DNA from: Rhizophlyctis rosea
Lineage: Eukaryota; Chytridiomycota; Chytridiomycetes; Rhizophlyctidales; Rhizophlyctidaceae
DNA length: 64,000 nucleotides
Assembly (NCBI GenBank): GCA_027596075.1
Contig: JADGJC010000146.1
Coordinates: 1 to 64,000, forward strand
Direction of reading: 5' to 3'
Notes under the pieces: generated by a model
Seen by the model: the letters and a program-made list of their open reading frames with translations, nothing else
The model's database searches: none
Told to the model about the DNA's origin: nothing
Program-made: the position numbers and the translations under genes
Shown: one piece after another, positions 38,027 through 49,960 of the stretch
How positions within the stretch are numbered: position 1 is the stretch's first letter
Layout of the letters: each line of letters opens with the position of its first letter

Positions 38027-38173
38027 AGTCGTTGAAACCCCCACCTACGACTTCTACCAAAAGCCCAGCTACGACGCCTACCAACAATCCTCCGACGACT
38101 TCTACCAAAAGCCCTCCTATGACTCCTACCAACAACCCTCCTACGACAGCTCCCAAAAGCCGTCCTACGCCTG
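38027..38173 (+). CDS. Exon of a Tyr/Gln-rich tandem-repeat protein
   Basis: After a probable AAG acceptor the frame reads VETPT, then five 8-residue units of the form YDxYQxPS (YDFYQKPS, YDAYQQSS, DDFYQKPS, YDSYQQPS, YDSSQKPS), then YA and a stop at 38171-38173. Differences between units include silent changes in this frame (AGC/TCC for Ser, TAC/TAT, CCC/CCG), which supports it over the other two frames. Spacing of Tyr, Asp and Gln recalls adhesive or low-complexity structural proteins, but no family is recognised. The 5' part is missing from the model. Confidence 0.45.
38044..38165 (+). repeat. 24-bp minisatellite, about 5 units
   Basis: Tandem copies of a 24-bp unit (TAC GAC ttc TAC CAA aag CCC TCC) with scattered substitutions. 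The unit is a multiple of three, so gain or loss of copies keeps frame. Confidence 0.8.
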
Positions 38174-40233
38174 ATGCTTTCTTTACCAATATCATGGTCA
38201 AAGTAGGTACCCGCCCACATGTTCATGTTTGGCATGGCACACTGTTAATCCACTGTGACGTCAGTCTTCGAAATGACCCACACCAGCTCGTCCAAATTCC
38301 CTCGTTGGATATATTTCCCATACAGTTCAAAGATAAGTATCCTACCTCTACTTAGACTAGTTGCGGGACACTTGATGCGGCCCAGGTTGCTTCATGTCGG
38401 CACCGGAGGAAGAGCAACCGGCCTTTTTGGCGGTGCAGCCTTGTCAGGTCCCGGGGTGGAGGATCTGTGGTTTGGGACTTTGGACCCCTTTTCGGGAGAG
38501 GGGAGTGGTGGTCTGCACGACATCGACGGCGGAGATGTGACATCCGGCAAATCAACATCAACTCTCGACATCTCGAGGTGTCGTCTCCGTTACCAGCACG
38601 CATAACAGCCCACTAAGTTAGGATTGATTCACCGCTGTGAACACACGCAGCGGGCTCTCTCGAGAAGGGCATCAAATGTGCCTCTGGGAGCAATATTAGC
38701 CATCAACTTTTTCGAACAAATACTGACACATGCTCGCACTTCCGTCATCCATCAATAGGTATCAGAAGCGCTCGTTTTGGCAAAATTCAGCCCTGGGCCG
38801 CGGCAACATGGCAACTTCAAAACAAGGAATGGGATGTGCATTTGGGACTAAGGATGACGGGTCGGGGGTACGAACTTCAACACAATGATTAGTTTGGGAC
38901 AGAACTTTCGAATTCTAGGGTAGTGGGATCGGATAAGCGTGATTGGTTTGGAGAACTTTGTATTCTGTAAATGCTAGTGGTTAATCCCAAGCCAACAAAG
39001 TTGCTTCCAAGTGCATTGTGATGGTTGTTACGTGCGGCTCAGCATGCGCCATTGTCCGTTTTTGTTCAGGATAATTATGTTGGTCGTTATGGTTTCACGA
39101 ATCCAGGAATCCCAAGTGTAATTGGCAACACTTTATCAAATGATGAATCAGTAGATTGCAAAACCGGTAGCCAGTGCCAGGGTAGCCGAAAGTGTATGGT
39201 TATAGTTGCGGTCCTTATCATGACTGAGCATTTCGAACAAAATATGATGCTCTGGGTCAGATATTGATTGACCGAATTGACGTATCATCATAACATAGCA
39301 GCTGGTATGTGGTGCATATGGATCTCGTTCTTTCCTTTGATTGAGATTATGGATCAAGAGTGGCACAGGCGCGTCGTCTAAGCCACTCCTGCATGGATGG
39401 GTCTTATGTCGGTGACAACGTTGCGACTGGTGTCCTTCAATCTCGCATGCATTGGATGGCACTTTTCAGACCATCACGACTCATCATTGACTCCATGCTC
39501 TGCTGTTCTGTCTGAGGCTGCACACATATCCCGTTCTTGCCGGGTCGACACTTCGGAATTAGAATGCCGTGGCGCCCGTTCATATAGTCCACCTGACGTA
39601 TCACTAGTATTCACTGCGCAGTATCAGAAGTATCAGATACAGGTGCGTCTCGCTGCTAACTACCATCCTGCAAGACTCGTTGCAGCAAAAGACCGGGCCA
39701 GCGACGACAGACACCAAAAGACCTCCAGGCGTTGCGACATTTCGGGAGCAGCGACATGCATGGCCGCAGTTGGAAGCGAAAGATATGTCTAACTGCTCCG
39801 TTCTTGACGCCCGACACACGGCGCATACGCCCGCAACTGCAACATGGCCGAGCAAGTGGTTGAAGGCAGTCAACATGCATAGTCCGTGGGGGATGCAGTG
39901 AATAACAGAAATAGATGTTGAACCATCATTCATCCATGCGACTTTCACTGATATCTCTAATCCATCGTTCCACAGGTCCAGCCTTCATAAACACCACCGT
40001 ACCCGAACAGTGGCACATAGAGCGCTCGACATAACTTGTTCTTCGCATACTATTGTCTCGTGACATCATACCGATAGTCTGCACAACGTGAGTTTTGCTC
40101 TCAGAGCTTGCTGCAACCGCACTTCGCTTGCACAGACGTCGACGAGCGTCTTGATGCATATATTTTGCTCGCAACAGCATAGCTAAAACCACATTTTGCT
40201 CCCACTGTTACCACAGATCAAACCCATCCCAAA
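38174..40233. other. Intergenic, about 2 kb
   Basis: Several ORFs of 80-130 codons on both strands, all overlapping each other and without domains or consistent splice sites. Nothing supported. Confidence 0.4.
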
Positions 40234-43200
40234 ATGGCATCAGATAGACAAGCCGTTCTAGAGTCCCTCGAAGCATTGCACTCAGTAAGCAAGAGAACGC
40301 CGAATGACTTGTACTGGGAGGAAGTGATGATGTTCATTCCACTGACAATCCTGCTCACTCTAGGGAATAACAAAAGATGGCGAACAGTTTGCCAATACTG
40401 TGGTTTATTTGATCAAGAGTCCAAACCTCCAAGCCTTTGCCACGCTATTCATCCTAAAGCGACGACATGTACCGCCAATCGACGAATTACGGGCAGCGTA
40501 TATAAATACAATGCAATACATCACATCGAAGCTGCATCTATTGGATCCAGAAGAGGCTGTATCTGCAGAAGAGAGTGAATTGTACGACAGCATTGCGGCT
40601 GCTGCTGTGGATTTGCATGTAAGTAATGTGATGATGCTTCTCGTGATTTCAGTTGGGGCTGCTGGTTTGGTTCTGGTGTATGTTAACAATCATTTCACAT
40701 CCATTTGACAGGCGTGTAATATGCGAGAGTATCAGAATCTGAGGTTTATCACGCCTCCGCCTCTGCACTCTGAACTGAGCAGCGAGAAGAGTCCGATCAA
40801 GGAGGGTGTTAGCGTGAGACGCAGATGGGATATTGTCGCTGCCAATGCGCGCGGGGAGAGAAAGAAGGAGAGAGGTGGAAAGAATGATGAGGAGAGTGAT
40901 TTGGTCAGTTGGCATTTCTGTAGCTACTTCTCTCCAAGTTGATGCAAACCAACTCAGATTGCACATTTACAGATAACACATCTTGAAAATCTCCTTCAAC
41001 CCATTCGAATGCCTAGTATCCCCGCCAAAATACGCTCGACACATGGACGGGTATCCCTCAATCTTGAACAACAGATGTCCGTGTGTGCGTACATTGCGTA
41101 TGTTGCTATGATCGGCATCCGAAGGGCTTTGCAGAAGATGACGCCTCAATGGTGCAACGTGAATCGGTGAGTATGCTTGCTGCAAAGCTTGCCAACTTCT
41201 CATTGTTGACAAACTTGAAAACAGCACACATATCGACGCCGTCATGGCCATGCCACCGATCATTCAGCGAAACAACGATTTTATCGACTCGTGGGACCTG
41301 AATCGACTGGTGGAGCTTCTCGTCAGACTACCGGAAATGAACGTCATGTTTCGAATAGCATATAAACCTCTTATTGATCGGGTTTGCGCAATGCGGCAAG
41401 AGGAGAGGAACGCAACCAATCACATTGACGGGCTTAAAAACTTCTATGCTTCTGATGATGATGATGAATTCTTTGGACGCATGGCGAGGTGCCGCGAAGT
41501 GTTAGATTATCTAGGTAAGCTTTCTACCCCAAACCTCAACCAGCATGTTGCCACCCATACGAATTGACAACGCATCACAGACCAGCTGGAGTTGATCAGA
41601 TTCATTGACGAGCTGTCGGACGCAATGGTATATAACATTGCCGGGGTCAACCATCAACGAGTGGCATCGAAAGTATCAGAGTTGCAATACAAGGGTGCCA
41701 TAAAGTACGACGCTGGAGCGGAGTTGACCAAGTTGCATTACGGAGCCTACATGGCGGTGGGGAAAATGGAGCGGGCGGTGGATAAGATGTCTGACGAATC
41801 GAAGGCGCCGGAAATTGTTGAGCAAACGACGGCGGAGACTGTCGCTCTTCTGCAAAATGCTCTGTCTTCATCCGAATCGACGAAAGATACAGCATCAACA
41901 CCAACAGCCACCAGTCTCGACATCAACACCCAAAAAGCTGCAGCATTAGCCGTCGGAATTGATTTTGGTAACTTGCGATCGATGGTAGCAGTTAGCGCGG
42001 CAGATGGTATGAGGGTGTTGAGGGAGGAGGGGTTGCCATTGGGCTTGCCGTGAGTATTTGGATCGGAAGGGCGGGTGATCGGCTGTATGTGGGGAGACAT
42101 GGTCGAATAGTGTCTTCGTCACATAAATACGAAGTATATACATCTGACCCCACCCTCTTTACAGATCTATGGTTTCTTTTGGAAAGAAGCAGACTTATGC
42201 GGCGGGGGATGCAAAAGCTTTGGTAAGTTTCGCGAAGACGGAAGATTCCAACCGCGAGTACCTGACTTCTATTCAAAACCACAGGAATTCTCGAATTGCA
42301 AGAACACCGTCGGGAGCTTGAAGAAATTACTTGGGCGGCCATTCTCCGATTCGGATATCATGCAGGTGGAGAAGCGTTTCCTTCCGGTAGATCTTGTGGA
42401 GGGTGCACGGGGGGAGGTTGCTGCTTGTGTGAGTTTCTATGATATCCTTGAGTCGAGTTCTTCGATTGTTAACACGTCCGTCCCTAGGTGTACTACCAAG
42501 GAGAGCAGCGAGAGTTTACCTTCACCCAGATTGCTGGCATATACTTCACAAACGTCAAAGGCATGATCGCGAAGACAACGGGATGTCGCGATGCAGACGT
42601 CGTCATATCGTGTCCATTATGGTTCTCGCCGCGCCAACTCGGCGCGTTGCATGAGGCTGCATCGAAGCAAGGAATTACTGTGTTGTGTGTCATCAACGAC
42701 ACCACTGCTTGTAAGTCCATTCCCATCAAGTCATCATTGCGCACATGATCAACTTACATTTTGTAACACAGCCGCTCTCGGATACGGTATCACCAAGACC
42801 GACCTTCCAGAGCCCACCGCAAAACCTCGCACTGTCGTCTTCGTTGATTTCGGCCAGTCCTCCCTCCAAATCGCTGTTGTCGCGTTCGTAAAGGGCAAAT
42901 TGATCATCAACGGTACCGCATATGACCGTAACCTCGGAGGACGTGACTTCGACGAGGTTTTGGTCCAGCACTACATCAAGGAGTTCAACGCTAAGCACAA
43001 GCTGGACATCAACTCCAGTGCTGAAGCGATGTATCGGTTGCGCTAGGGGTGCGAGGAAGTCAAGAAGGTGGGGATTGTGGCCACGACTAATTAGTCAGTG
43101 ATGGAATCAGTGATGAGAAACTTATTCCTTTCCGTACCGTGCTTCACAGACTCTCAGCTCCAACGAGCAAGCGCAGCTGACCCTACAGTCTTTGTTAGAC

Positions 43201-43839
43201 GACAAGGATGTGTCTGCTCTCGTGCGACGGTCTGATTATGAGGAATGGATGGCACCTTTGTTGGAACGCATTCGTGGGCCTGTGCAAGAAGCGTTGGATA
43301 TTGCTGGTGTGACCAAGGGTGACGTTGATTTTGTGGAGTTGGTTGGGACTACCCGTATTCCTGCTGTCAAGGCTGTATTGTCTGAGTTCTTTGCTACGTC
43401 AGAAGGTGATGTTTACTATCGCAAAGTGCATTGAAAACAGAGTGCTGATGCTTTCAATGTTGCAGGCACCAAGTTGTCCACTACCTTGAACCAGGATGAA
43501 GCTGTTTCTCGTGGTTGTGCCTTGCAATGCGTCATGATCTCAAAGACCGCCGATACGTCGAATTTCGCGATAGAAGACAGCTCCAGCTTCCAGACCGAAA
43601 TGACATGGAGAAACGGTGCCCCGCCTACGCCTTTGGATGCCTTGAAAGCAATCAGCAACATCCTACAATCAACAGCACTGCATAACTTGCCTTTGCCGGC
43701 AAGTCCATCATCATCTCAATCGAACACAAAACGACCGCTTTCGCCGGATTCGGATAACACGGACCCTTCGAAAAGGCAAAAACCTGATTTGCGCCCGCCG
43801 GATCCGCCGGGGACGCGGGAGGATGCGCCGTCGGTGTGA
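40234..43839 (+). CDS. Chimera: novel helical N-terminal region fused to an Hsp110-type ATPase domain; one in-frame stop
   Basis: Twelve exons keep phase: 40234-40284, 40364-40618, 40712-40903, 40973-41166, 41225-41514, 41581-42049, 42165-42222, 42285-42428, 42488-42710, 42772-43067, 43150-43405, 43466-43839 (934 codons). Residues 1 to ~480 are all-helical and match nothing I know. Within exon 6 the frame runs straight into an Hsp70/Hsp110 ATPase domain: AVGIDFGNLRSMVAV, EFSNCKNTVGSLKKLLGR, VVISCPLWFSP, VINDTTASALGYGITKTDLP, FVDFGQSSLQIAVVAFVKG, GTAYDRNLGGRDFDE, VDFVELVGTTRIPAVKAV, KLSTTLNQDEAVSRGCALQC. The TDLPEP and GTAYDRNLGGRDFDE blocks are Sse1/Hsp110-like. The substrate-binding part is replaced by a ~70-residue Pro/Ser-rich tail. 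A TAG at 43044-43046 (codon 717, RLR-stop-GCEEVKK) interrupts an intact chain: young pseudogene, base error, or truncated product. Confidence 0.75.
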
Positions 43840-44281
43840 ACGGGCGGTCGGGCGTTTAGGATAGACGGGGGCGTTTGTAATGTAAGATTCTGACTAATAG
43901 GACAATTCTATTGATCAGAAGAACACATCGTTTGTTGTGAAAGTGTGAAAGAAGAGCTGTGATGGCGGCGCATTGTGATGGAATGGAAGCTTCAAGTTCC
44001 GGAAAGAAGGATTGGTCTTGAGATGCTATCAGATACACAACATCAGACATCGCATATTCCTTCAGCCTGTAAATTCATAGTTGGGGTGCGGCTCCAAAAT
44101 TATACTTCCCCATCATCAAGTCATGTCCATTGCATCACCAAAATACATGGCTCTCAAGGTTACTCAATGAGATCAGGAACAACATCTTCCACATTGTGAT
44201 GAGAGTTTTTCTTCCGCATTTCATGGTACACAGCACATCCTTTGCAGCTTTGTCCAATATACAATTCTTTCGCGGCTCCGT
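43840..44281. other. Convergent intergenic
   Basis: About 440 bp between convergent 3' ends; nothing recognised. Confidence 0.45.
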
Positions 44282-47200
44282 CTAATCTAATAATCCAAGT
44301 TGAGACCCTTCCATGCACCATCCAACGCCGCCCTCTCCATCCCACCAAATCGCAGAAAGAAGCGTCACCCCTCCCTCTTTTACAACATCCCGCAGATCTG
44401 CGCCCAGTTCAAAATCCCCAATGACAACGCCAAGAACAGAAGATTGCGCTGCACCCATAATCCATGGCATCGTGTTGTCTAAAAGAGGCAATTTAATGCT
44501 GTAGCGATGGACTTTGAAAGGCGATAGCGGGCGGGTGGTGAGCGGCAGTGCGAGGTTTAGGAATGGCGACCAAAGAGCCAACATCGCCCGAAGCTCCTTC
44601 CGAATACTTTTCCCAACGTCCATTTGCCGTTTAACCACCTTCTTCCCATTTCCCGCCGCCGCGGGCGGTAACTCGGGACTCTTTTCCCGGAGCAAACACC
44701 TTGAGACAAACTTCCCCCCATAAAGCGGCACCACAATATCCGAAATCCAATGTCTTGGTACACCCCGCTCCATCAACCGATGCAACATCCTCATAAATCC
44801 CGCCATTGACATCGGGACGTTCTCGCGCATTATGTTGTGTGCATTTCGTATGGGTGGAACCGCCACAGAGAGAAGAACCCGGTGAATGTAATCCTCCACT
44901 TCATCCTTGGTGAGATTCGACATTTCACAACCCCCACTGACCCACGCCCACCGTGGATCCTCTCCATACACCTCTCCCGTAACATGCTTTATACCCCACA
45001 TTCGTTCTGCACCCTCACAAGTGATCCCGGCATGACACCAAGTGTAATCGTCCATCATTTTGTAAAGCGGGTTGGCGAGGAGCATATTGTGCTGTATGAA
45101 CGATTGCGCATACGGTTTCAGCACGCGTGCAGTGGTCGTGAAGATGGGAAGCATCCAGGTGTAATCGGGAACGTTGGAGAGGAAGATCCTGTCGAAGGTC
45201 GTTGGGAGGTTTTTACTTTCGCATGTTGTGCGTTCGAGGAGGGAGATTTGGTCAAAGACGTTGTTCATGTCTCCGGGGCGGAGTTCAATGCGGAGGATCG
45301 GGGTCGTGCGGGTGGGGAGGGTGGTCGTGAGGAGGGTTAGGGCTTTCGCGACGGGATGGAAGAACTCGATCGTCCAGTGGTGGAAGGATTTCGGTTTTTT
45401 GGGGAAGGTAAAGAGGTCAGCGGAGGCCAGGAGATTGGTTATGACATCAAAAGGGTTGTCGGTGCTGCTTATCCGTTGCATAGTGAATTGATACCACTTC
45501 TCATCAATCCTCGTGATGTTTGGTTTCCAATTTGCTAGGATGGAGGCTTTGGCCTTCTTTAGGCCCTCCTTTCCGGCCCGGCTCTTCATGGCGGTCAAGT
45601 GGCCCTTGCTGATCCGTGCAACAAATTCGCGCAGCGTCTCGTCCATTAACGGGGGAGGCGGTAGCAGAATATTCATCTTTTGGAAGCAGACTAGATCGTG
45701 GATACAACCGTTCAAATATAGTTTCTCGGCATTCGTAGTGGTCATGAACTCCACCCACTGTCTGAGTTCATCGGCGGTCTCAAACTTGCCACCAAATTTG
45801 TCGTTGACTTCGTTGACCATGTGCATGACTTCGGAATCAGTCATCACTTGCACACTTGGAAGAAGCTGTTGCATCATCACCTTCATCGGTGGTGCGTTTT
45901 CCAAATCGAACATGTTGACGTCCGGGGCTTTGAAATCCATTCCGGTCATGTATTCATCGTTGTCGTTCGATTTACGGGAGGCGAGCATTTGGGAAATGGA
46001 AAATCTTGAAGGGGCTTTGACACGCCAGTATTGGAAGTGGGGGTAAAGAAGTTGCCAGTCGTTTGAGGAGATATGGAGGAACGGTTGGAGGGAGGATGGT
46101 GGGGTGGTGGATGTTGTGAGGAGGGTGTCCAAGATGGTTTCAAGGCGGGTATGTGCAGTGGGGTGGATTCCGACGAGGTAGAGGCTCTCAACCAGGGAAA
46201 GTGCAGCTGCGGCTTCATTGTTTGACAAGAGTTGATCCTTGTCGAATTGCCCCAGCTGGAGGAGGGCTAGACGAACAATGCAGAATCGTGCTAAGATGGC
46301 TGGGTGGATGTCATTGAGGACAACGGACACTGCAGTATTTCGAAATAAGGCCCGCAATTCCGATGTGCTTTGTGTAGGATTGAATTTTGGGTGTGCGGAT
46401 TGCAGTTGGTGCGCAATATCCACTGCCGTGACGAAGAAATGACGAGAATCGTTTGTACCAGCAAAAAAGAAGGATAGGCTAGACAGCCGATCTCGTGGAA
46501 GCTGTTTCAACAATATGCGGCGGGGATCATCTGCTGTTTGGGTTACCCGTTTGTTGTCAAGGGGATCGTGTGTGATAGTCGGTTCAATGCCGGAGAGAGC
46601 AGACACGGCAAAATCATGGCCTACGTTGTACATTTCTAGGACGGTCGGGAACGCGGGATGGAGAGGAGTTTTGTGAGGTATGATGGACTGGATGGAAAGG
46701 AAGGGTTGTTGGGGCTGAACAAGTGAGAGCACGATGGTTTGAGAGCGGCTTCGGATGGGTCAAGGGGAGACACATTCGCCGCTTTCTCCAAGTATGTCAA
46801 ACATTGGCTGCCTTCAGAAGTTTACGAATTCGCCGCATTTGTTAGTAAATACATTGAGATTCGACCGCCAATAGCAAAGTTGAAACTGATCGAAATGTCA
46901 TGCTGAACATACCTTCCATCAAATAGAAATAAGACCGAGCAATCCTCACAATGTTCTTTCTCCGCATATCGTCAGCAACGGTGACATCACCCTCCACTAT
47001 AAACAAGGCATCCTGTATGGCGTCCTGATATCTCAAAGTAACAGGCCGACCTGTTCGAGTAATACACTGGTGTGTTTGGAGCAAGTTCACAAGCTCTCGA
47101 ATAGCATTCAAGGGCAGCTAATAGTTTGCGGTCCTTGTAGAATGCATTTCCCTGTTGCTTCCAGTCCTCCGCGGATTTCGGGGCTTCCGTTTTGGATCGT

Positions 47201-47293
47201 AGCTGATCCTTAACTGGGTTCTGAAAGTCTGCGGGCTGACACCGGTTGGTCGGCTTCGAAGGATTCGAGGAAGCCTTGGCAACCCCGAGCATT
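44282..47293 (-). CDS. TPR plus DUF4470-domain protein, reading frame disturbed in the TPR part
   Basis: The main ORF runs from about 46730 to 44282 and includes YNVGHDFAVSALSG, the DUF4470 block (LSSLSFFFAGTNDSRHFFVT, SVVLNDIHPAILARFCIVRL) and a long C-terminal part (FDRIFLSNVPDYTWMLPIFT, WAWVSGGCEMS). DUF4470 is shared by the axonemal dynein assembly factor DNAAF3 and by many fungal proteins that join it to TPR or MYND modules. Upstream, 47293-46920 encodes a TPR (WKQQGNAFYKDRKLLAALEC, then YSNRSACYFE), but the frame shifts near 47030 before RYQDAIQDAL. A GTATGT...AAG intron (46913-46810 region) follows, and a second mismatch of frame separates that exon from the DUF4470 ORF. So either the gene is decaying or the draft has indels. 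A dynein-assembly role is only one possibility. Confidence 0.62.
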
Positions 47294-48645
47294 GTGAGAG
47301 ACTTTGCCAAGTAGGTGAGCGCAATCAGATATTGTACGATGGGGTAACTTGCAAGAGATGAATGATGACACCAATTAGACATTTACTTCAACGGGCCAAC
47401 GTTTGCATCATACAGGTTGTCCGTTTGACTGGACATCCATATGGTCAAAATCGCTGTGCCACCAATAAGGATTCAGCTTCAGCACCCTTCCAAACTTTAA
47501 AACAAATATTGCAAAACATATTCAAGAATCAGCGCTATCGACTCCAGCAATTACAGCCAGCTGAATGCTTATCCTTCTTAAAGAGTACTAAGCGCTCGCA
47601 TATACCAAGTACGTCTATTGCCAACTGTATTCTATACAGCGGCCGGCCGATCATTGCTTCCATCAGCGCCTTCTCCAACATCGAGCCCCTTCCTCGAACG
47701 GGTTGACAAACGGAGCCCAGTGTAGTCAGTGTCTACGGTAATACCATTCCGAGGCTCAATATCCTTTGACCACATATTTGCCCAAGGCTATTTCAACTAC
47801 AGGAAGAAGACAGTATACACCGCCGATGCCGGCACGGGAGATCATGGACCAATAAATGGGCAGAAATCGAGTTTCCCTCCACATTTCATAATTTCTGTAT
47901 ATGAATGATTATAGGCGTCCGATCCCAATTGCTCATACGAAATGACACACAAAATTCAAATCCTGGAGCAACACATCCACATATCCGGACGCCGGAGAAA
48001 GTGATGTCCAAACCTAAAAAATGAAACTACTCGGACCACGTGCTGGAAGTATGCAACATGCAATTGCGGGACAGGGAGGACCAGAGGGAAAAGTGACGGG
48101 AGTGTAGGATGATGAAGTTGATAGTGCAGATTGAGGAGGGACGGTCGCCTGTGAGAAACCCGAGTTATTCCTTAGCACCAGCACAGAAGGTGCTAAGGTG
48201 AACCTTGTTGGAAGTGTCATGAGGCAGGTTGGAAGCGAGTGTTGATGAAAGAGTCTGATTCTAAAAGTTCGTAAATATAGATCTCCAATGAGCAAATGAA
48301 GCGAAAAGTGTGCAAAGTGCTTTTTGGGAAGATACAACCTCTTGGGATGAAGAGATTACCAGGCATCAGCCGTCTTGTGTGCACTGCTCGTACGCCGATC
48401 CCTCATAAACCTGCTTTCACATTTCAAGTTTTGCCTGACCAATCGAAACAGCATGAAAAAATTTACTGGGTGAAATCCGAAACCCCTCGCATACATAGAA
48501 ACATAACATAAATCATAAATCTTACTGTTGACTTCATGACTGTGCCAAGTTGGCTCCTGCATAGATTTATGGTTCCAAAAGGTTACGGATGTCACCCACT
48601 GAAGCCAATATTTGATCGAAATATGATTTTTGTAAACTCAATCTT
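47294..48645. other. Intergenic, about 1.3 kb
   Basis: No supported gene. It contains the perfect inverted repeat listed at 48170-48198. Small ORFs on both strands look random. Confidence 0.4.
48170..48198. repeat. Perfect 10-bp inverted repeat (hairpin)
   Basis: CCTTAGCACC at 48170-48179 and its exact complement GGTGCTAAGG at 48189-48198 flank a 9-base loop. It lies between genes. It could fold in RNA from either strand; its role is unknown. Confidence 0.6.
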
Positions 48646-49497
48646 CTAATCTTCCCAAGTCGCATCGAAGGCCTCATCCGTCGTGCCCGCAAAGTTCTGG
48701 TGCCGCGGAAAATCGCCATTGCCAGTAACCCCAACGAAATGATCGACTCCGGGCTCAGCGGGTTCTTCGGGCGGTGCCTGAGCTTTCAGAGAATCCAGCC
48801 ACCCCTGCACATGAGGAGGAACATTCGATGCGCCCTGCTGTGTAGAACCGGATGCGGAGGATGGGGAATCCGTGGTTTGCTGAACAGGTGGAAACCTAAC
48901 CACCGCATCCCTTATATCAGCAACAAACGCCTCCCGCATCCCCTCCACCGCAACGTCAGTAAACTGTATCCGATTCGGTACTCGCGAATCCTCATAATAC
49001 AGCGTCTCAGCATGCTCCCTGGATTCCGGCCACGCCCGCTCCTCCATCCCCATACTAACAACACACCACAACCTAGCATACCAAACATCCCTCATCTCCC
49101 CACACACCGCCCTCATTCCCCGCGTACAAATAGACACAAGCCCCCCAGGTGGCTCACACCCCTCCTCCACCACCGCCCGAACACAGGGAAAGAGTTCCAC
49201 TCCACAACCGGGGTGAGAAAACAGAAGAACGAAAATGAAGTCCGTCCCTCGAGCTCCGACACAAACTCCCCACCGGTCTTTGTGGGTGACTTGACCGCGG
49301 AGATCCGTACCATCCTGACAGGAAAACAGCACAGCGAGTCTGTTGATGGGGTTTTGGAGGAGGGTGCTATGACGTTCGATTGGGAATTGGAAGAGAGATA
49401 AATGTGGGGTGGTGGCTGGTGGTATGGACTGCACCGTAGACGGTGTACACATTGCCGCGGGAGGTTGAGACGCTTGCGAGCCACCTTGTTCGGCCAT
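48646..49497 (-). CDS. Orphan protein, about 283 residues
   Basis: A single ORF from the ATG at 49497 (MAEQGGSQASQPPAAM). After a disordered start there is a compact middle with FVLLFSHPGCGVELFPCVRA, a Cys-containing GGLVSICTRGMRAVCGEM, RDVWYARLWCVVSMGMEER and VADIRDAVVRFPP, then a disordered tail ending DATWED. No motif or signal peptide is recognised. The stretch around VTHKDRWGVCVGARG might hide a short intron. It lies upstream of, and on the same strand as, the TIR-like/TPR gene but ~460 bp separate the genes. Confidence 0.5.
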   Translation of the reverse strand: MAEQGGSQASQPPAAMCTPSTVQSIPPATTPHLSLFQFPIERHSTLLQNPINRLAVLFSCQDGTDLRGQVTHKDRWGVCVGARGTDFIFVLLFSHPGCGVELFPCVRAVVEEGCEPPGGLVSICTRGMRAVCGEMRDVWYARLWCVVSMGMEERAWPESREHAETLYYEDSRVPNRIQFTDVAVEGMREAFVADIRDAVVRFPPVQQTTDSPSSASGSTQQGASNVPPHVQGWLDSLKAQAPPEEPAEPGVDHFVGVTGNGDFPRHQNFAGTTDEAFDATWED

Positions 49498-49960
49498 CCG
49501 CGTTGTTGGTTTGTCAAAACGCGATGAGTTGGTAGTGTGATTGTGGTGAGGACAGCGAACTATTCAACTATTTTGGCTGACACAGCCTGACAGCAAAATG
49601 TGACAGGTGGCCCCGAAAATCTCCAGTCACCGTACAACAGCGTGACTGTCCAGAGATGGACTGTTCACAATGTTCTCAGGGACCTTCCAGATGCGAACTT
49701 TAACTGAAAGGATCTTGTCTCCAATGATCATAAGCAGATCCCGTGAGAACATTTTAGCGAAACTAGGCATTGTTACTTGCGATTGTATGTGCAGGATAGC
49801 AGTCAGTGATACCAGTCAACCAAAGTTGCTAAACTGACACCTCAAAAAGGGCTATACCGCAAATTTGCCATAAATCTTGTCCATTCCAAAATAAACCACC
49901 TCCAAGGCCCAATATATATCTCGTACGAAGGAGGGCCTGCCCAGATTATTCAATCTAGCT
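49498..49960. other. Intergenic
   Basis: About 460 bp between two leftward genes; no feature recognised. Confidence 0.4.

Noticed and set aside
37966..38355. Arg-rich minus-strand and Thr/Pro-rich plus-strand frames over the 24-bp repeat
   Set aside because: Silent differences between repeat units fit only the YDxYQxPS frame.
45513..46046. 177-codon + strand ORF inside the DUF4470 gene
   Set aside because: Antisense shadow; the minus strand carries the conserved domain.
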